The translations under genes were made by a program, and so were the position numbers. This document shows positions 31,356 through 40,997 of a DNA stretch of 64,000 bases, in pieces. Source of the DNA: Bryobacterales bacterium (lineage in GTDB: Bacteria > Acidobacteriota > Terriglobia > Bryobacterales > UBA6623); contig JAJEHF010000112.1 of assembly GCA_022823865.1 (NCBI GenBank), forward strand, positions 1 to 64,000. Reading direction: 5' to 3'. The notes beneath the pieces were generated by a model that worked only from the letters and a program-made list of their open reading frames with translations, ran no database searches and was not told the DNA's origin. The first letter of the stretch is position 1. Every line of letters starts with the position of its first letter.

Positions 31356-33719
31356 TTAGAACAGGTCCCATTGGCTATCCAGCAGATCGAATTCAAATTG
31401 CTTGAGCGCAATTGCCAGCGTCGGCACGAATCGCGCTGCCACAGGCACTGAAAGTTGTTCGGCAGCGGCACGAACCGGCTTGATCTCGTTACTCGGAATC
31501 GAGTTGATCAGCTTGCGGAAGCGGCTAGCTCCGACTTCCTCGCCAAGCAGATACTTCACACTCGCAGAGTACAACAGCAGGATGCGCTGGTACGTTTTGT
31601 TCTGGGTTCGCGTCAAGCGGCGAGCTAGTTCGCCGCGCAGCACCTCTAGATCTGCGAATTCCACCGCCGCAGGAAATATCCGAAGGGCGTCGCGATCCGG
31701 GACTGCCCGCAGCACGCTATCCCAGAGATCGTCGAGAAGCAGTGACACTATCTTTGTTCCCGCCACGTTGTTGAACGCAATCGGCATCGGCTCCACAACG
31801 TCAGCGAGATCCGCAGGTGCAGTCTTGCAGGTGTCAAGAATAGCCTCGTGGAACAACTTCAAGAGCTTGTAGTTGTCCTTGGGGCGTATGGGGACCGGCA
31901 AGTCTATCAACTGAATTGCGTTCCAGACGATACATGCCGCTTTAGCTCGTGCTGACGGAGATGCGCCGTCTAGCGTACGCTCGTACGCGGCTAGGAGGCT
32001 GGGCCCCTTCGCTTCCGCGGACGAGGCGATTGCCTTCCATGCCAGCACAATGGGCTCCGACCTCGGGTTCACCACGGACTCCGCGTTGGACAGGTCACGT
32101 AGCGCTAGGGCGAGCCGCCCACCCTGCAGGTTCCGCTTTGCAGCCAACAACGACGCAGCTACCATCAATTCGCTCACGCGACGGTCGTGGCTAGCGTAGC
32201 CGCGGGCCTTTTCGAGAGCGGCCTCCGCCTTCCGATAGGCGTTGCTGCCAAGCCGGAGCTCTGCTAAGGCGATCCACGGACCCGGATCTCCGGGAACGGC
32301 GTCGGCATAGTGCTCGTAGGCAGAGATCAGCTCCGAGTTTTTCCTTGGGAAGCGGCTCTCCAGCAACACGACCAGTTGCTTGTGGGCAGCCGCGTTCGCC
32401 GGATCCTCGGCCACGCTCCGCCGCAACAGGTCTATGGCAGCGGACCGGACGCTCCGGGCGTACTTCTCGACGGATTCGAAGTCGAAGTCGCCCAAGATCT
32501 GACAGATGTCCTCTGCGGCGCTGTAGGTCAGTATCCAATCGCCCGAAGAATGAACCACTTCGGCCAGCTTGGCTAGGATCTTCGCCCGCGCAACGCGACG
32601 GTCGGAGTCGTCCGGGAAGGCCTGCTTGATCGCGTAGAATAGCTCGGCGAGGTCCGTCAAGTAGTCGAGAGACCCCTGACGCTTGAATAGCGATTGACAA
32701 TAGACTAGGAACTCGACGCACTCTGTCTCGCGCTCTGAAACGCCTCTCGAAATAGCATTCCAGTAGGCATCCTCATCAAGTTGGCCTGCCTCGACTGCGA
32801 GGTAGAGGGCTCGGATGAGCCTCAGTCTCGTGACGGAGGGACTGTGGGCGTCGACAGCCTTGGCGAACTCCCGGAGCGCCCGTCCTAGTTGTGCCGTTTT
32901 GGCCTCTTCCACCGCCCGACGCACGACCTGAGCGCGCTTAGAGATCGAGCGTCTGCCGACGCCCAGCAATCTCTCCATGTCGCTCCTTGCGGCCATACCC
33001 TCTGCCGCTCCAGGCTTGGCGTTGGCTCGAAGCACCTTGGTCGCGGACCGGAGAGGGAAGTCGGATGGCAGGCCCTTAAGCGCTTTCGCGACCGCTGGCA
33101 CGTCCCCCTGAATGTGCGCAGCCATCGCGACGCTGAATGCCCTCCAGTGGCGGAAGGCGGACTCGGGGGACAACGGCACCAAGGCTCGAGAGCCGGTCTC
33201 CCAATCGCCTCGGTCCAGAGGCTCGCTTGCCGACGCCATGACAGTGGCGTCGTCTCGGAACTGGCACGCGTCAGGGAACGCGTCAAGCTGTTCCCAGCAT
33301 CGGTTCAGAACTAGGTGGTCGGCGAGCATCACCTCGGCGTCGGGTGAGGGGGGATTGGACCGCAGGTGCCGCGCATAAGTGGCTAGGCGAGAGTCGGCAG
33401 GCTGGGTGTGCAGGAATGGCAGGATGTCGTCTGCCGTCGGTTCCCGATCGCCACCGGCGGATCCATGCAGCGCCGCATTCTTCCGGGCGGACTCGGCTTC
33501 CTCTCTCAAGCCGCGCGCCTCGAGTTCCTCGGCCCGCGCCAAGTAGGCACGGTGAAACAACTGGTCCAGATGCTCGGTCGGCACCCCCTTGAACTGTGCG
33601 AGACGAAGTGAGTCTAGGGCCTGCTTGGCATAACCCGCTGCAAGGCGGCCTCCGGCATGTCGGATCAGCTCCTCCTTGGTCTGAGGGCCGCCCTTTCGCT
33701 TGCGATTTGGCCTTCCCAT
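31356..33719 (-). CDS. TPR-like alpha-helical repeat protein (787 aa), first gene of Hsp70 cassette
   Basis: Repeated helical units ('AYAKQALDSLRLAQF', 'DPGPWIALAELRLGSNAYRKAEAALEKARGY'); basic N-terminus MGRPNRKRKGGPQ; ends 85 nt before the J-protein gene on the same strand. Confidence 0.75.
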   Translation of the reverse strand: MGRPNRKRKGGPQTKEELIRHAGGRLAAGYAKQALDSLRLAQFKGVPTEHLDQLFHRAYLARAEELEARGLREEAESARKNAALHGSAGGDREPTADDILPFLHTQPADSRLATYARHLRSNPPSPDAEVMLADHLVLNRCWEQLDAFPDACQFRDDATVMASASEPLDRGDWETGSRALVPLSPESAFRHWRAFSVAMAAHIQGDVPAVAKALKGLPSDFPLRSATKVLRANAKPGAAEGMAARSDMERLLGVGRRSISKRAQVVRRAVEEAKTAQLGRALREFAKAVDAHSPSVTRLRLIRALYLAVEAGQLDEDAYWNAISRGVSERETECVEFLVYCQSLFKRQGSLDYLTDLAELFYAIKQAFPDDSDRRVARAKILAKLAEVVHSSGDWILTYSAAEDICQILGDFDFESVEKYARSVRSAAIDLLRRSVAEDPANAAAHKQLVVLLESRFPRKNSELISAYEHYADAVPGDPGPWIALAELRLGSNAYRKAEAALEKARGYASHDRRVSELMVAASLLAAKRNLQGGRLALALRDLSNAESVVNPRSEPIVLAWKAIASSAEAKGPSLLAAYERTLDGASPSARAKAACIVWNAIQLIDLPVPIRPKDNYKLLKLFHEAILDTCKTAPADLADVVEPMPIAFNNVAGTKIVSLLLDDLWDSVLRAVPDRDALRIFPAAVEFADLEVLRGELARRLTRTQNKTYQRILLLYSASVKYLLGEEVGASRFRKLINSIPSNEIKPVRAAAEQLSVPVAARFVPTLAIALKQFEFDLLDSQWDLF

Positions 33720-34839
33720 ATTCGGATGTGGTCGCAGACGCGATGCCTGCTCCCCGGCGAGGGGCGTTTCGGATGCAGGGTCCTCCGCCCGGACCCCATT
33801 GGCAGGCCGTGACCCTCACGATAGTGTGGCACGGCGGATGCCCAAAGCATACCACTGTTGTGAACTGGAGGCCCGGACTGGGCCAGCGGCGAAGGATCCG
33901 TCGCCCGGCCGAGGAGTGGACCGCGAGCCCGACATCGTTTCCACAGCGTTGCTGCGAAGTCGCCTACCTTCCGGCAGTATCCGATGGTCTGATGTAGTAC
34001 CCCCATGCGCGCCAGTTCGGATGGATCCCCCGTCTCTTGATGCCGCGCCCACGCATCCGCCGCTGCCAGCTGTGACGGCTTCGCTTTCGCCAGTTCGACG
34101 CCGGGATTGTCGTCCTACCGCTCCCCAATCGCGCCTGGCCGCTGCGCGGTCGGATCGGGCGGAGGTGCGGCTCCCTCCCAGTCCAGCGATCCGCACGGGC
34201 CGCGAACGATGGCGTATCCGGTCACGCCGAACTCGTCCCGCTCGATCAGGCCCCGCACGATCTCGATCAGATCCTGGACCGTGCGGATAGCCCGCCTGTC
34301 AGGAGCCAGCGATATTCGGAATTCGCCGTTGCCAGCTGCGCTTCTTGGATATCCAGATCGTCGCGAGACTGGCGCGCGACCAATTCCTCCGCAGTGCCGT
34401 CGTATGCCTTGATCTGGAGATCCTCGCGATCCAGCCAAGCCTTCCACTTCTCGGGGAGCAGGCGAATGTGCATCCGATCGCACTGTGCTGAATTCCGTTC
34501 CGGTACAATCTGCTGTGCATGGCAGGCAACGACCAAGCCTGCGAGGACTCCGCGCGGGAGCGATTCCACGACACGGATCGGTCATTCACGATTTGCCGCC
34601 TGAGCGGCCTTGTCCTCGAGCATCGGCATGGCGAGCCGTCGATCGGCATCCTGCCGGACGGGACGCGCCTAACGCAGGAGGGCGGCGAGAGCGCCGTCGA
34701 CTTCCTGGATCGATGCGAGGGGCAGATCGTCACCGAGTCCGTGTCCGCCCGGGACGGCGATATTCGATAGGGGATTTCCAAGCGGCACGAGGTTGGGATT
34801 GGCCACGGTCTTGCCCTCCGTTGCCGTTCCAGTACGAGT

Positions 34840-35997
34840 TCAAGGCCAGCCTGTCGCCATCGACGCCAAGCCGAGTGCGGCGGCTGCCACGACTATCCAA
34901 GCTGTCCGCCACCGCGCGACAAACAGGGCCATTGCCGCAGCCACTGCAATAGCGAGTGCGAAGCCAGACGAGAGGGCTGCGCGCGCGAGGTCGACCGCAA
35001 CCACGGCCATCAGTCCCACGGCCGACGCATTCACCGCATTCAAGAACGCGGCGCTTGTCGGAGACCGGCGAAGGCGGCGCACCAACGGGTTCAGGATCCA
35101 CGCGAACACGAATGCGGGCAGGAAAATGCATATCGTCGCTGTTGCCGCACCAGCGGGGCCGCCGATCAAGAAGCCCAGAAACGTCGCCGTCGTGAGCACT
35201 GGCCCGGGGGTGAACTGGCCAGCAGCTATTGCATCGAGGAGTTGTTGGCGAGTCACCCATCCGTAATCATCAATCAGACCGCCCTCGAGGAACGCGATGA
35301 GGACGTATCCCGATCCGTAGAGCACGGAACCGACTTTGACAAAGAACAGGCCGAGCTTCGCAAGGTCCGCAGACTCTCCGCCCGCTGCCAGCAGGGTGCG
35401 GGTCGAGACGCAGAGCGTTGCCACGATGGAAATCGCTGAGCTCAGCAGCTGCGGAACGCGGAGGCAGAGCATGCCGACCGCGCCGCCGACCACGAGCGCG
35501 GGCACCTCGCCAAGGCCAAGCCAGACCAGCCCGGCGACGCCAACTGCGATGGCCCCCAGCCGCGAGTCCGTGACTGCCTTTCGACCAAGCTTCCAAACCG
35601 CCCCTAGGATGACGACCAAGATTGCAGGTCGAATGCTCGTCAGCACCGGAGCGGCCCCGGGAAGGGTGCCGAATTGCAGATAGCACCAAGCGAGCAAGCC
35701 GGTGAGTAGAGCCGCCGGCAAGACGAAGGAAGTACCCGCCACGAACAATCCCAGCGCACCTGCACGTTCATAGCCCAGATGCATCGTCATCTCGGTCGAG
35801 TTGGGACCCGGGATCAGGTTTGTCGCACCCATCAGATCAAGAAAGCGCTGCCTAGACAGCCAGCCCCGCCTCGAGACGAACTCGTCCTCCAGCAGCGCCA
35901 AGTGGGCTGCCGGCCCGCCGAATGCGATCAATCCAACGCGTAGGAAAGCCAGCGAGATCTCCGCCAAGCGCCCGATCCGATGGCCGTCCTGCGACAC
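34840..35997 (-). CDS. chrA: Chromate transporter (CHR family)
   Basis: Two CHR halves: 'FLRVGLIAFGGPAAHLALLEDEFV..RGWLSRQRFLDLMGATNLIPGPNSTEMTMHLGY' and 'FFVKVGSVLYGSGYVLIAFLEGGLIDDYGWVTRQQLLDAIAAGQFTPGPVLTTATFLGF'. GTG 35997 preferred over ORF start 36033. Confidence 0.92.
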   Translation of the reverse strand: MSQDGHRIGRLAEISLAFLRVGLIAFGGPAAHLALLEDEFVSRRGWLSRQRFLDLMGATNLIPGPNSTEMTMHLGYERAGALGLFVAGTSFVLPAALLTGLLAWCYLQFGTLPGAAPVLTSIRPAILVVILGAVWKLGRKAVTDSRLGAIAVGVAGLVWLGLGEVPALVVGGAVGMLCLRVPQLLSSAISIVATLCVSTRTLLAAGGESADLAKLGLFFVKVGSVLYGSGYVLIAFLEGGLIDDYGWVTRQQLLDAIAAGQFTPGPVLTTATFLGFLIGGPAGAATATICIFLPAFVFAWILNPLVRRLRRSPTSAAFLNAVNASAVGLMAVVAVDLARAALSSGFALAIAVAAAMALFVARWRTAWIVVAAAALGLASMATGWP

Positions 35998-36016
35998 GGT
36001 CCAAGCTCCGACGCAG

Positions 36017-36490
36017 CTATGTCCACTTGACAACCATCGGATCTGGGCGCAGCACCGCCGCGGCCCGCCCGGAGGTTCTTGCGCGAGCCAGCCCCAGGCA
36101 ACTGATTGCCAGTTTCATCAGACAGGTGTTCGCCATGCCCAGCAGTCCCGGCAGCCCGCGCTCTTGGGCACCGGCCGCGTCTTGGATCAGGGCCCTTTTC
36201 GAGTAGTCGCCGAAAGCTTCCCTGCTGGGAAAGATGCCGAACACGATGACGCCCCGTATGCCGAGGCTGGCCGCTTCGCCGCACTGCTCGAACGAGCAAT
36301 CGAAGGAGAGGTTCCAGAAGCCCGGCATTGAGGACACCGGAGTCCGCCAATCCTCGCAGCTTGGGCACGCAAGCGCACGATAGCTAAAGTCGGCAAGCGA
36401 GCGACCGGTATCTCCGACCAGCGAGTACAGGTTCTCGGACCTGCGCAGCCTTCTCGAACAGTGCGCGGGGAAGGCCACGGCACTAGGCAT
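36017..36490 (-). pseudogene. Truncated delta-aminolevulinate dehydratase (HemB) remnant
   Basis: 'RRLRRSENLYSLVGDTGRSLADFSYRALAC...PVSSMPGFWNLSFDCSFEQCGEAASLGIRGVIVFGIFPSREAFG..SKRALIQ' matches the HemB N-terminal third; '(L)PGLLGMANTCL' matches 'PDLLVITDVCL', then the zinc-Cys region and the catalytic C-terminal part are missing. Confidence 0.8.
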
Positions 36491-36522
36491 AGCAGCAATT
36501 CTCGGACCCGAGTTTCACGCGA

Positions 36523-39500
36523 CTATTCGCGGCGTTTCCAGTTCTCGAAGTTCCACAGCTCCGAATCCCACGCGTTCATCCGGACTCCCTCGATGTCGCT
36601 CGCGTGAGCCGAGACGGACCCGCGCTCAACCAGCGGAATGACCGAATAGCTGCGCAGCAGCAGGTCGTTCAGCGCTATCGCGAGTCCGTTTCGCTCCTCT
36701 GCGTTCACTGTGTGCTGGAGTTGTTCGTAGAGCCGGTCGTATTCCTCCGAACGATAGCGCTGTAGGTTTCCGCCCAGAAAGGAGTTGTCCGCTGCCGGAA
36801 TCTGCCCGGTGGTCCATGCGCCGAAGTAGCCTTCCGGGTCCGGCCCTGAGCTGCTGCGTGCAAACATCTGGACATCGGCGTAGAACCTGCCGACAGCGTC
36901 CGGACTGCTCGGGTCGCCACCGAAGAACACCGAAGCGTCGACATGCTTCAGTTCGGTCTGGACACCGATCTCGCCCCACCAAGCCTTGATGTGCTCCTGT
37001 GCAGCTTGGCGCACCGAGTTCGTCGATGTCTGAAACAGTATCCTCAAAGGGACGCCGTCGCGTTCCCTTGTGCCGTCTCCGTCCGAGTCCACGATTCCGG
37101 CGTCGTCAAGGATCTTGTTTGCCAGGGGGACGTTTTGGACAAGGCATTCGTCGTTGCGACCCGATGCTTGGGACGGCTGCTCGGTCCAGATGTTGCACGT
37201 CGGCCGCCCGGCGTGCTCTCCGTAGCCGGTCCGGGCCAAGGTCTCGCGGTCGATCGCCAGCGACAGAGCTCGGCCGACGACCGCATCGGTCAGGAACGGG
37301 TGCGGATTGGTCCCGCCCGCGTACTCCGAGCGGAGATCGCCGAGGCGGGCATCCGGATTGGTCTGGTTAAGTACGAGGCGCTCTACCAACGTTGAGAATG
37401 CCGATACAACGGTTCCTCCGCCTCCAGCAGAGATTGAGGCCAGAACGCGGGGCTCGACTTGGAGGTTCCACGCATAGTCTGCTTCCTTGAACTGGAGGAC
37501 CGAGCGCGCCGCGGAAGCTGCGTCACCCCCTCCCCTCAGGACGACCTCGCTGAAATACGGCTGGCCGACAGCGGCTCCGCGGTAGCTCGGGTTGAAGCGG
37601 TACTGGATCGTACCTTCGCCGCTGAAATCCGTCACGACATATGGACCGGTGCCGATGGGGCCGAGGTTCTCGGCGGAGCAACCCGCCGCCGCAGCACCCA
37701 CGCAGTCGGCGAACTGGGACGCCTGCAAGACGGGGCTCGAGGATGACACGAACGGTCCGTACGGATACGACTCCGGCCCCTTGAAAGTAACCGTGACTGT
37801 CCGCTCGTCGGCGGCATCGACCGAGGCTACATGGTCGAAGCGCCGCGTCGCGGCACACCCGCTGCCGGGTGCCGTGCAGTAGCGCCAAGTGAAGACGACG
37901 TCGTGCGCCGTGAACGGTGTGCCGTCAGACCAGACCACCCCCTCCCGGAGAGTCCAGGTAATCTGCGTGAGGTCTTCGGAGATGCCGCCGTTCTCCAGGG
38001 TAGGGATGCGCGTCGCGAGAGCGGCTACCAGCTGTGCATCCGGGTCGTACTCGGCCAACGGCTCGAGCACGAGCGACGCTGCCTCGGTGTCCTTCGTGCC
38101 TCTGGAGAGATACGGGTTCAGGATCGTCGGTGCCTGCCAGTAGAGCAGCGTCGCGGCGTCGCCGCGGCCCGCAACACCTTCACCGCCGCCCGCCGGTCCC
38201 ACCGCCGGGCCGCCCCCCGCCCCGGGCTGCCCGGGCTCGGTGCTGGTGGCCGGATAGTACCCGGAACCGACCAGGACCGGCAGGCCCTCGATGACGGCGC
38301 GCTTGGCAAGAGTCACCTTGCGCGCAGGCACGCCAGTTGAAGGTTCTCGCATTGGGTAGTAAAGGAACGCTTCGCCGAAGGCGGTGGCGGCGGCCACGAC
38401 ATTGCCGCCCCCGAACGGCTCGCTGCCCAAGGGACTGAGCTCGGAGAAACCCCGGCCTGAAGGTCGGCCGAGCGGTTCGCCGCTGAACAGCGTGCTCCCG
38501 TGCTGGTCGAGCGCGAAGACGTAGATCGGCCCACTATTCCAGCGGGGATCTGATGCTAGGGTGACCTTAGAGAAGTACCCTTGCGATTCGACTTCCCTAG
38601 CGGCGCAGCGCACGAACTCCCGCAGCTTGTCCTCGCTCGGATTGGCTTCTAGGGCGGCCGCGTTCACTTCCTCGCTGTAGCACGTCCCGGGAAGGTCCCG
38701 CAGATAGATTCCGGCCCCGACAACGGCTCGATGGCTGTCCCATTCGATTTCTACGACGTACGAGCTCTTGGGCTCGGGCTTGCCGGTAAGGAAGTTCGTG
38801 AAGGAGTAGTGCAGCCATCCGGAATCAGCGAACGTCATCACGCGGTGCAGCTCGTGAAAGTAGTCGGTCCCGAAATCGTCCACGAGCGTCTGCGACGTGC
38901 CCTCCCACGCAGGCCTTGGAGGGAACACTGCGATATGCGAGAGCGGTGCCTCGCGGGGCTGTGCGATCAGGTCGACGAAGAGATAATACGGGCCATGACG
39001 CCAGCGAGCGTCCTCGTGGAACGCCCGGCGAGCCTCCTCGGTGCCGTGTTCCTGCACGTACTGGGCAGCGCAGCGTACGAACGCTTCGATGTCCGTCCTG
39101 GTGCGGACCCCCCGAGCCGAGACGGTGTTGTCAATACAGTCCGCCCCGGCGTCGGCCGACTCGGACCCCAACCGGTATCCTGCCCCTACGATCAGCGGTA
39201 CGCCGTGCGAGACGACCCGCTTTAGGAACCCGACCTTCGGCTGGATCGCGCCAGTCATCGGATGGCGGCCCCGGTAGTAGATCAGCGCCTCGCCGAAAGC
39301 GTCCCCGACAGCGACAATGTCCCGGCCGCCGAACTGTTCCAAGGGTGTGTTCCTGCTCCCCCATTCGTGCAGCGCGTTCCCGTTGACCCGCACTCGATTG
39401 CCGGTCAGGACCTGGTTTCCAGCCAAATCCATCGCGAACACATAGACCGAGCCGTGACGCCATCGCGAGTTGCTCGTTAGGGCGCTCTTGGCAAAGTAGC

Positions 39501-40140
39501 CCTTCTCCTCGATCAGCAGCGCCGCGCATCGCGCAAATTCGCGGAGCTTCTGCTCGCTTGGCTTGGCTGCAAGCGCGGCCGCGTTCACTGCGTCGGCATC
39601 GCACGATCCGGGAAGGTCGGGCCTGTGGATGCCGGCACCGATCACTGCCCGGTCGCCGTTCCAGTCGACCTCGACGACGTACGAGCTCTTGGGCTCGTTT
39701 CTGCCAGTTTCCGGATTGTGGAACGAACTGTAGATCCAGCCCGCATCGACAATCGATAGCATGCGGTAAGTTTCCGAGAAAGGGTCGCCTCCGTAGACGT
39801 CGACCGAATTGCCCCAGGGCGTCCCTTCTCGGGAGCGATCCGGCGGGTACACGTGTGCGATGGCCAACTCGCCAGAACTCGCGACGCTGTCCACGAAGAC
39901 GTATGTGGTGCCGTGCTTCCAACGCCCTTCCTCGTTGAAAGCACGTCGCGCCTCGGCGGTGCCATGCTCCGTCAAGTACTCCGCCGCGCACCGAACGAAG
40001 GCTTGGACATCGCTGGTCGTACGCACAGCGCTTGCCACGATCCGGTGATCGCTGCAGCGGGCTGTGTCGCTCGCGGGGGCTAGTGCGGAATTCGATAGTA
40101 AGAACGCAGCGATAGTGAGTAAGCGGTAGTTTCTTGCCAC
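36523..40140 (-). CDS. Fusion protein: four Cache-like units + family-5 (peptide/nickel type) ABC substrate-binding domain
   Basis: N-terminal units 'AFVRCAAEYLTEHGTAEARRAFNEEGRWKHGTTYVFVD', 'EFARCAALLIEEKGYFAKSALTSNSRWRHGSVYVFAMD', 'AFVRCAAQYVQEHG...', 'EFVRCAAREVESQGYF...' in ABAB order; Gly-rich linker ~38165-38235; SBP_bac_5 part 'ILNPYLSRGTKDTEAASLVLEPLAEYDPDAQLVAALATRIPT...WTLREGVVWSDGTPFTAHDVVFTW'. Confidence 0.88.
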   Translation of the reverse strand: MARNYRLLTIAAFLLSNSALAPASDTARCSDHRIVASAVRTTSDVQAFVRCAAEYLTEHGTAEARRAFNEEGRWKHGTTYVFVDSVASSGELAIAHVYPPDRSREGTPWGNSVDVYGGDPFSETYRMLSIVDAGWIYSSFHNPETGRNEPKSSYVVEVDWNGDRAVIGAGIHRPDLPGSCDADAVNAAALAAKPSEQKLREFARCAALLIEEKGYFAKSALTSNSRWRHGSVYVFAMDLAGNQVLTGNRVRVNGNALHEWGSRNTPLEQFGGRDIVAVGDAFGEALIYYRGRHPMTGAIQPKVGFLKRVVSHGVPLIVGAGYRLGSESADAGADCIDNTVSARGVRTRTDIEAFVRCAAQYVQEHGTEEARRAFHEDARWRHGPYYLFVDLIAQPREAPLSHIAVFPPRPAWEGTSQTLVDDFGTDYFHELHRVMTFADSGWLHYSFTNFLTGKPEPKSSYVVEIEWDSHRAVVGAGIYLRDLPGTCYSEEVNAAALEANPSEDKLREFVRCAAREVESQGYFSKVTLASDPRWNSGPIYVFALDQHGSTLFSGEPLGRPSGRGFSELSPLGSEPFGGGNVVAAATAFGEAFLYYPMREPSTGVPARKVTLAKRAVIEGLPVLVGSGYYPATSTEPGQPGAGGGPAVGPAGGGEGVAGRGDAATLLYWQAPTILNPYLSRGTKDTEAASLVLEPLAEYDPDAQLVAALATRIPTLENGGISEDLTQITWTLREGVVWSDGTPFTAHDVVFTWRYCTAPGSGCAATRRFDHVASVDAADERTVTVTFKGPESYPYGPFVSSSSPVLQASQFADCVGAAAAGCSAENLGPIGTGPYVVTDFSGEGTIQYRFNPSYRGAAVGQPYFSEVVLRGGGDAASAARSVLQFKEADYAWNLQVEPRVLASISAGGGGTVVSAFSTLVERLVLNQTNPDARLGDLRSEYAGGTNPHPFLTDAVVGRALSLAIDRETLARTGYGEHAGRPTCNIWTEQPSQASGRNDECLVQNVPLANKILDDAGIVDSDGDGTRERDGVPLRILFQTSTNSVRQAAQEHIKAWWGEIGVQTELKHVDASVFFGGDPSSPDAVGRFYADVQMFARSSSGPDPEGYFGAWTTGQIPAADNSFLGGNLQRYRSEEYDRLYEQLQHTVNAEERNGLAIALNDLLLRSYSVIPLVERGSVSAHASDIEGVRMNAWDSELWNFENWKRRE

Positions 40141-40339
40141 ACAGCAAGGCTACATTGAGGCCCATCGAGATGTCAATATCACGCTCCAACAGGGAAGGAT
40201 TACCAGATTCATTTGGCAGTGCTAGACGAGAACCGGAGTCGCGTGAATCGTGAATATTTTTCCGATTGCTCTTGACATCCAGTGCATGATTTCTTGTCAT
40301 TTAAGAGTGATGCGGGAATCTAAGAAGGAGCAGAGATTC

Positions 40340-40610
40340 TCACGGAAATCTTTCCCCACAAACATCTCCTTGACCGATGTCATTCGCACGCTTCCGGATA
40401 ATTCCACCGCCGCGAAGTGGTTCGCCGACATCCGCTCGTCGGACAGGCCCAGACTTCGGCACATTGGTGGGTGGAGACAGGAGCTTGTGTCGAGCGTAAC
40501 TGACTGTTACACATTGGGTTAGAGCCATCCCACGCCTAGACTTCGGATCCGGATCTCCGGGATTTCTTTCGATTAGACTTGCCACATATTTCCCTAGGTC
40601 GGGCCGCCGC
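40340..40610 (+). pseudogene. Possible decayed N-terminus of an IS1595-like transposase
   Basis: 'SLTDVIRTLPDNSTAAKWFADIRSSDRPRLRHIGG' resembles the IS1595 start 'xxAxxWFExxRWPDGPxCPHCG' with the Cys residues mutated; no full transposase frame. Confidence 0.4.
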
Positions 40611-40997
40611 ATCGTTCCAACAATCCATCCTTTTCAGGAACTGAAAGCGTGCCTCTGGCTGGACTCGTTGCGATCAGAGACATCTTTAATCAAACGATGT
40701 TCCGAAGTCTGGACCTGCCTGCCCGCACTGCGGTTCTCGCACCGCCCTAGAAGGCTGCGCACATCCTTCCACGCGGTGTCACTGCCTCCCCGACAAGCGC
40801 TCATGGTGCGCGCCCCGAACGGTAATCCAGCGACATACGCATTCGGCCCTTCGATTGCGATGAGCCGACAGGCTGGTTGACTCCGCGCATCGCCGACTCG
40901 CGCCGCATGCGGCGCCGTGCCGCGAGCAGCTTCGGCCTCTGCACCCTGGACCCGCAACACGATACCGGCCTTCGCGCACGCGCTACACTCGCAGGAA

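Noticed and set aside
33720-34839. Overlapping short ORFs in the gap upstream of the Hsp70 cassette
   Set aside because: Apart from the possible frameshifted gene noted separately, all frames look non-coding.
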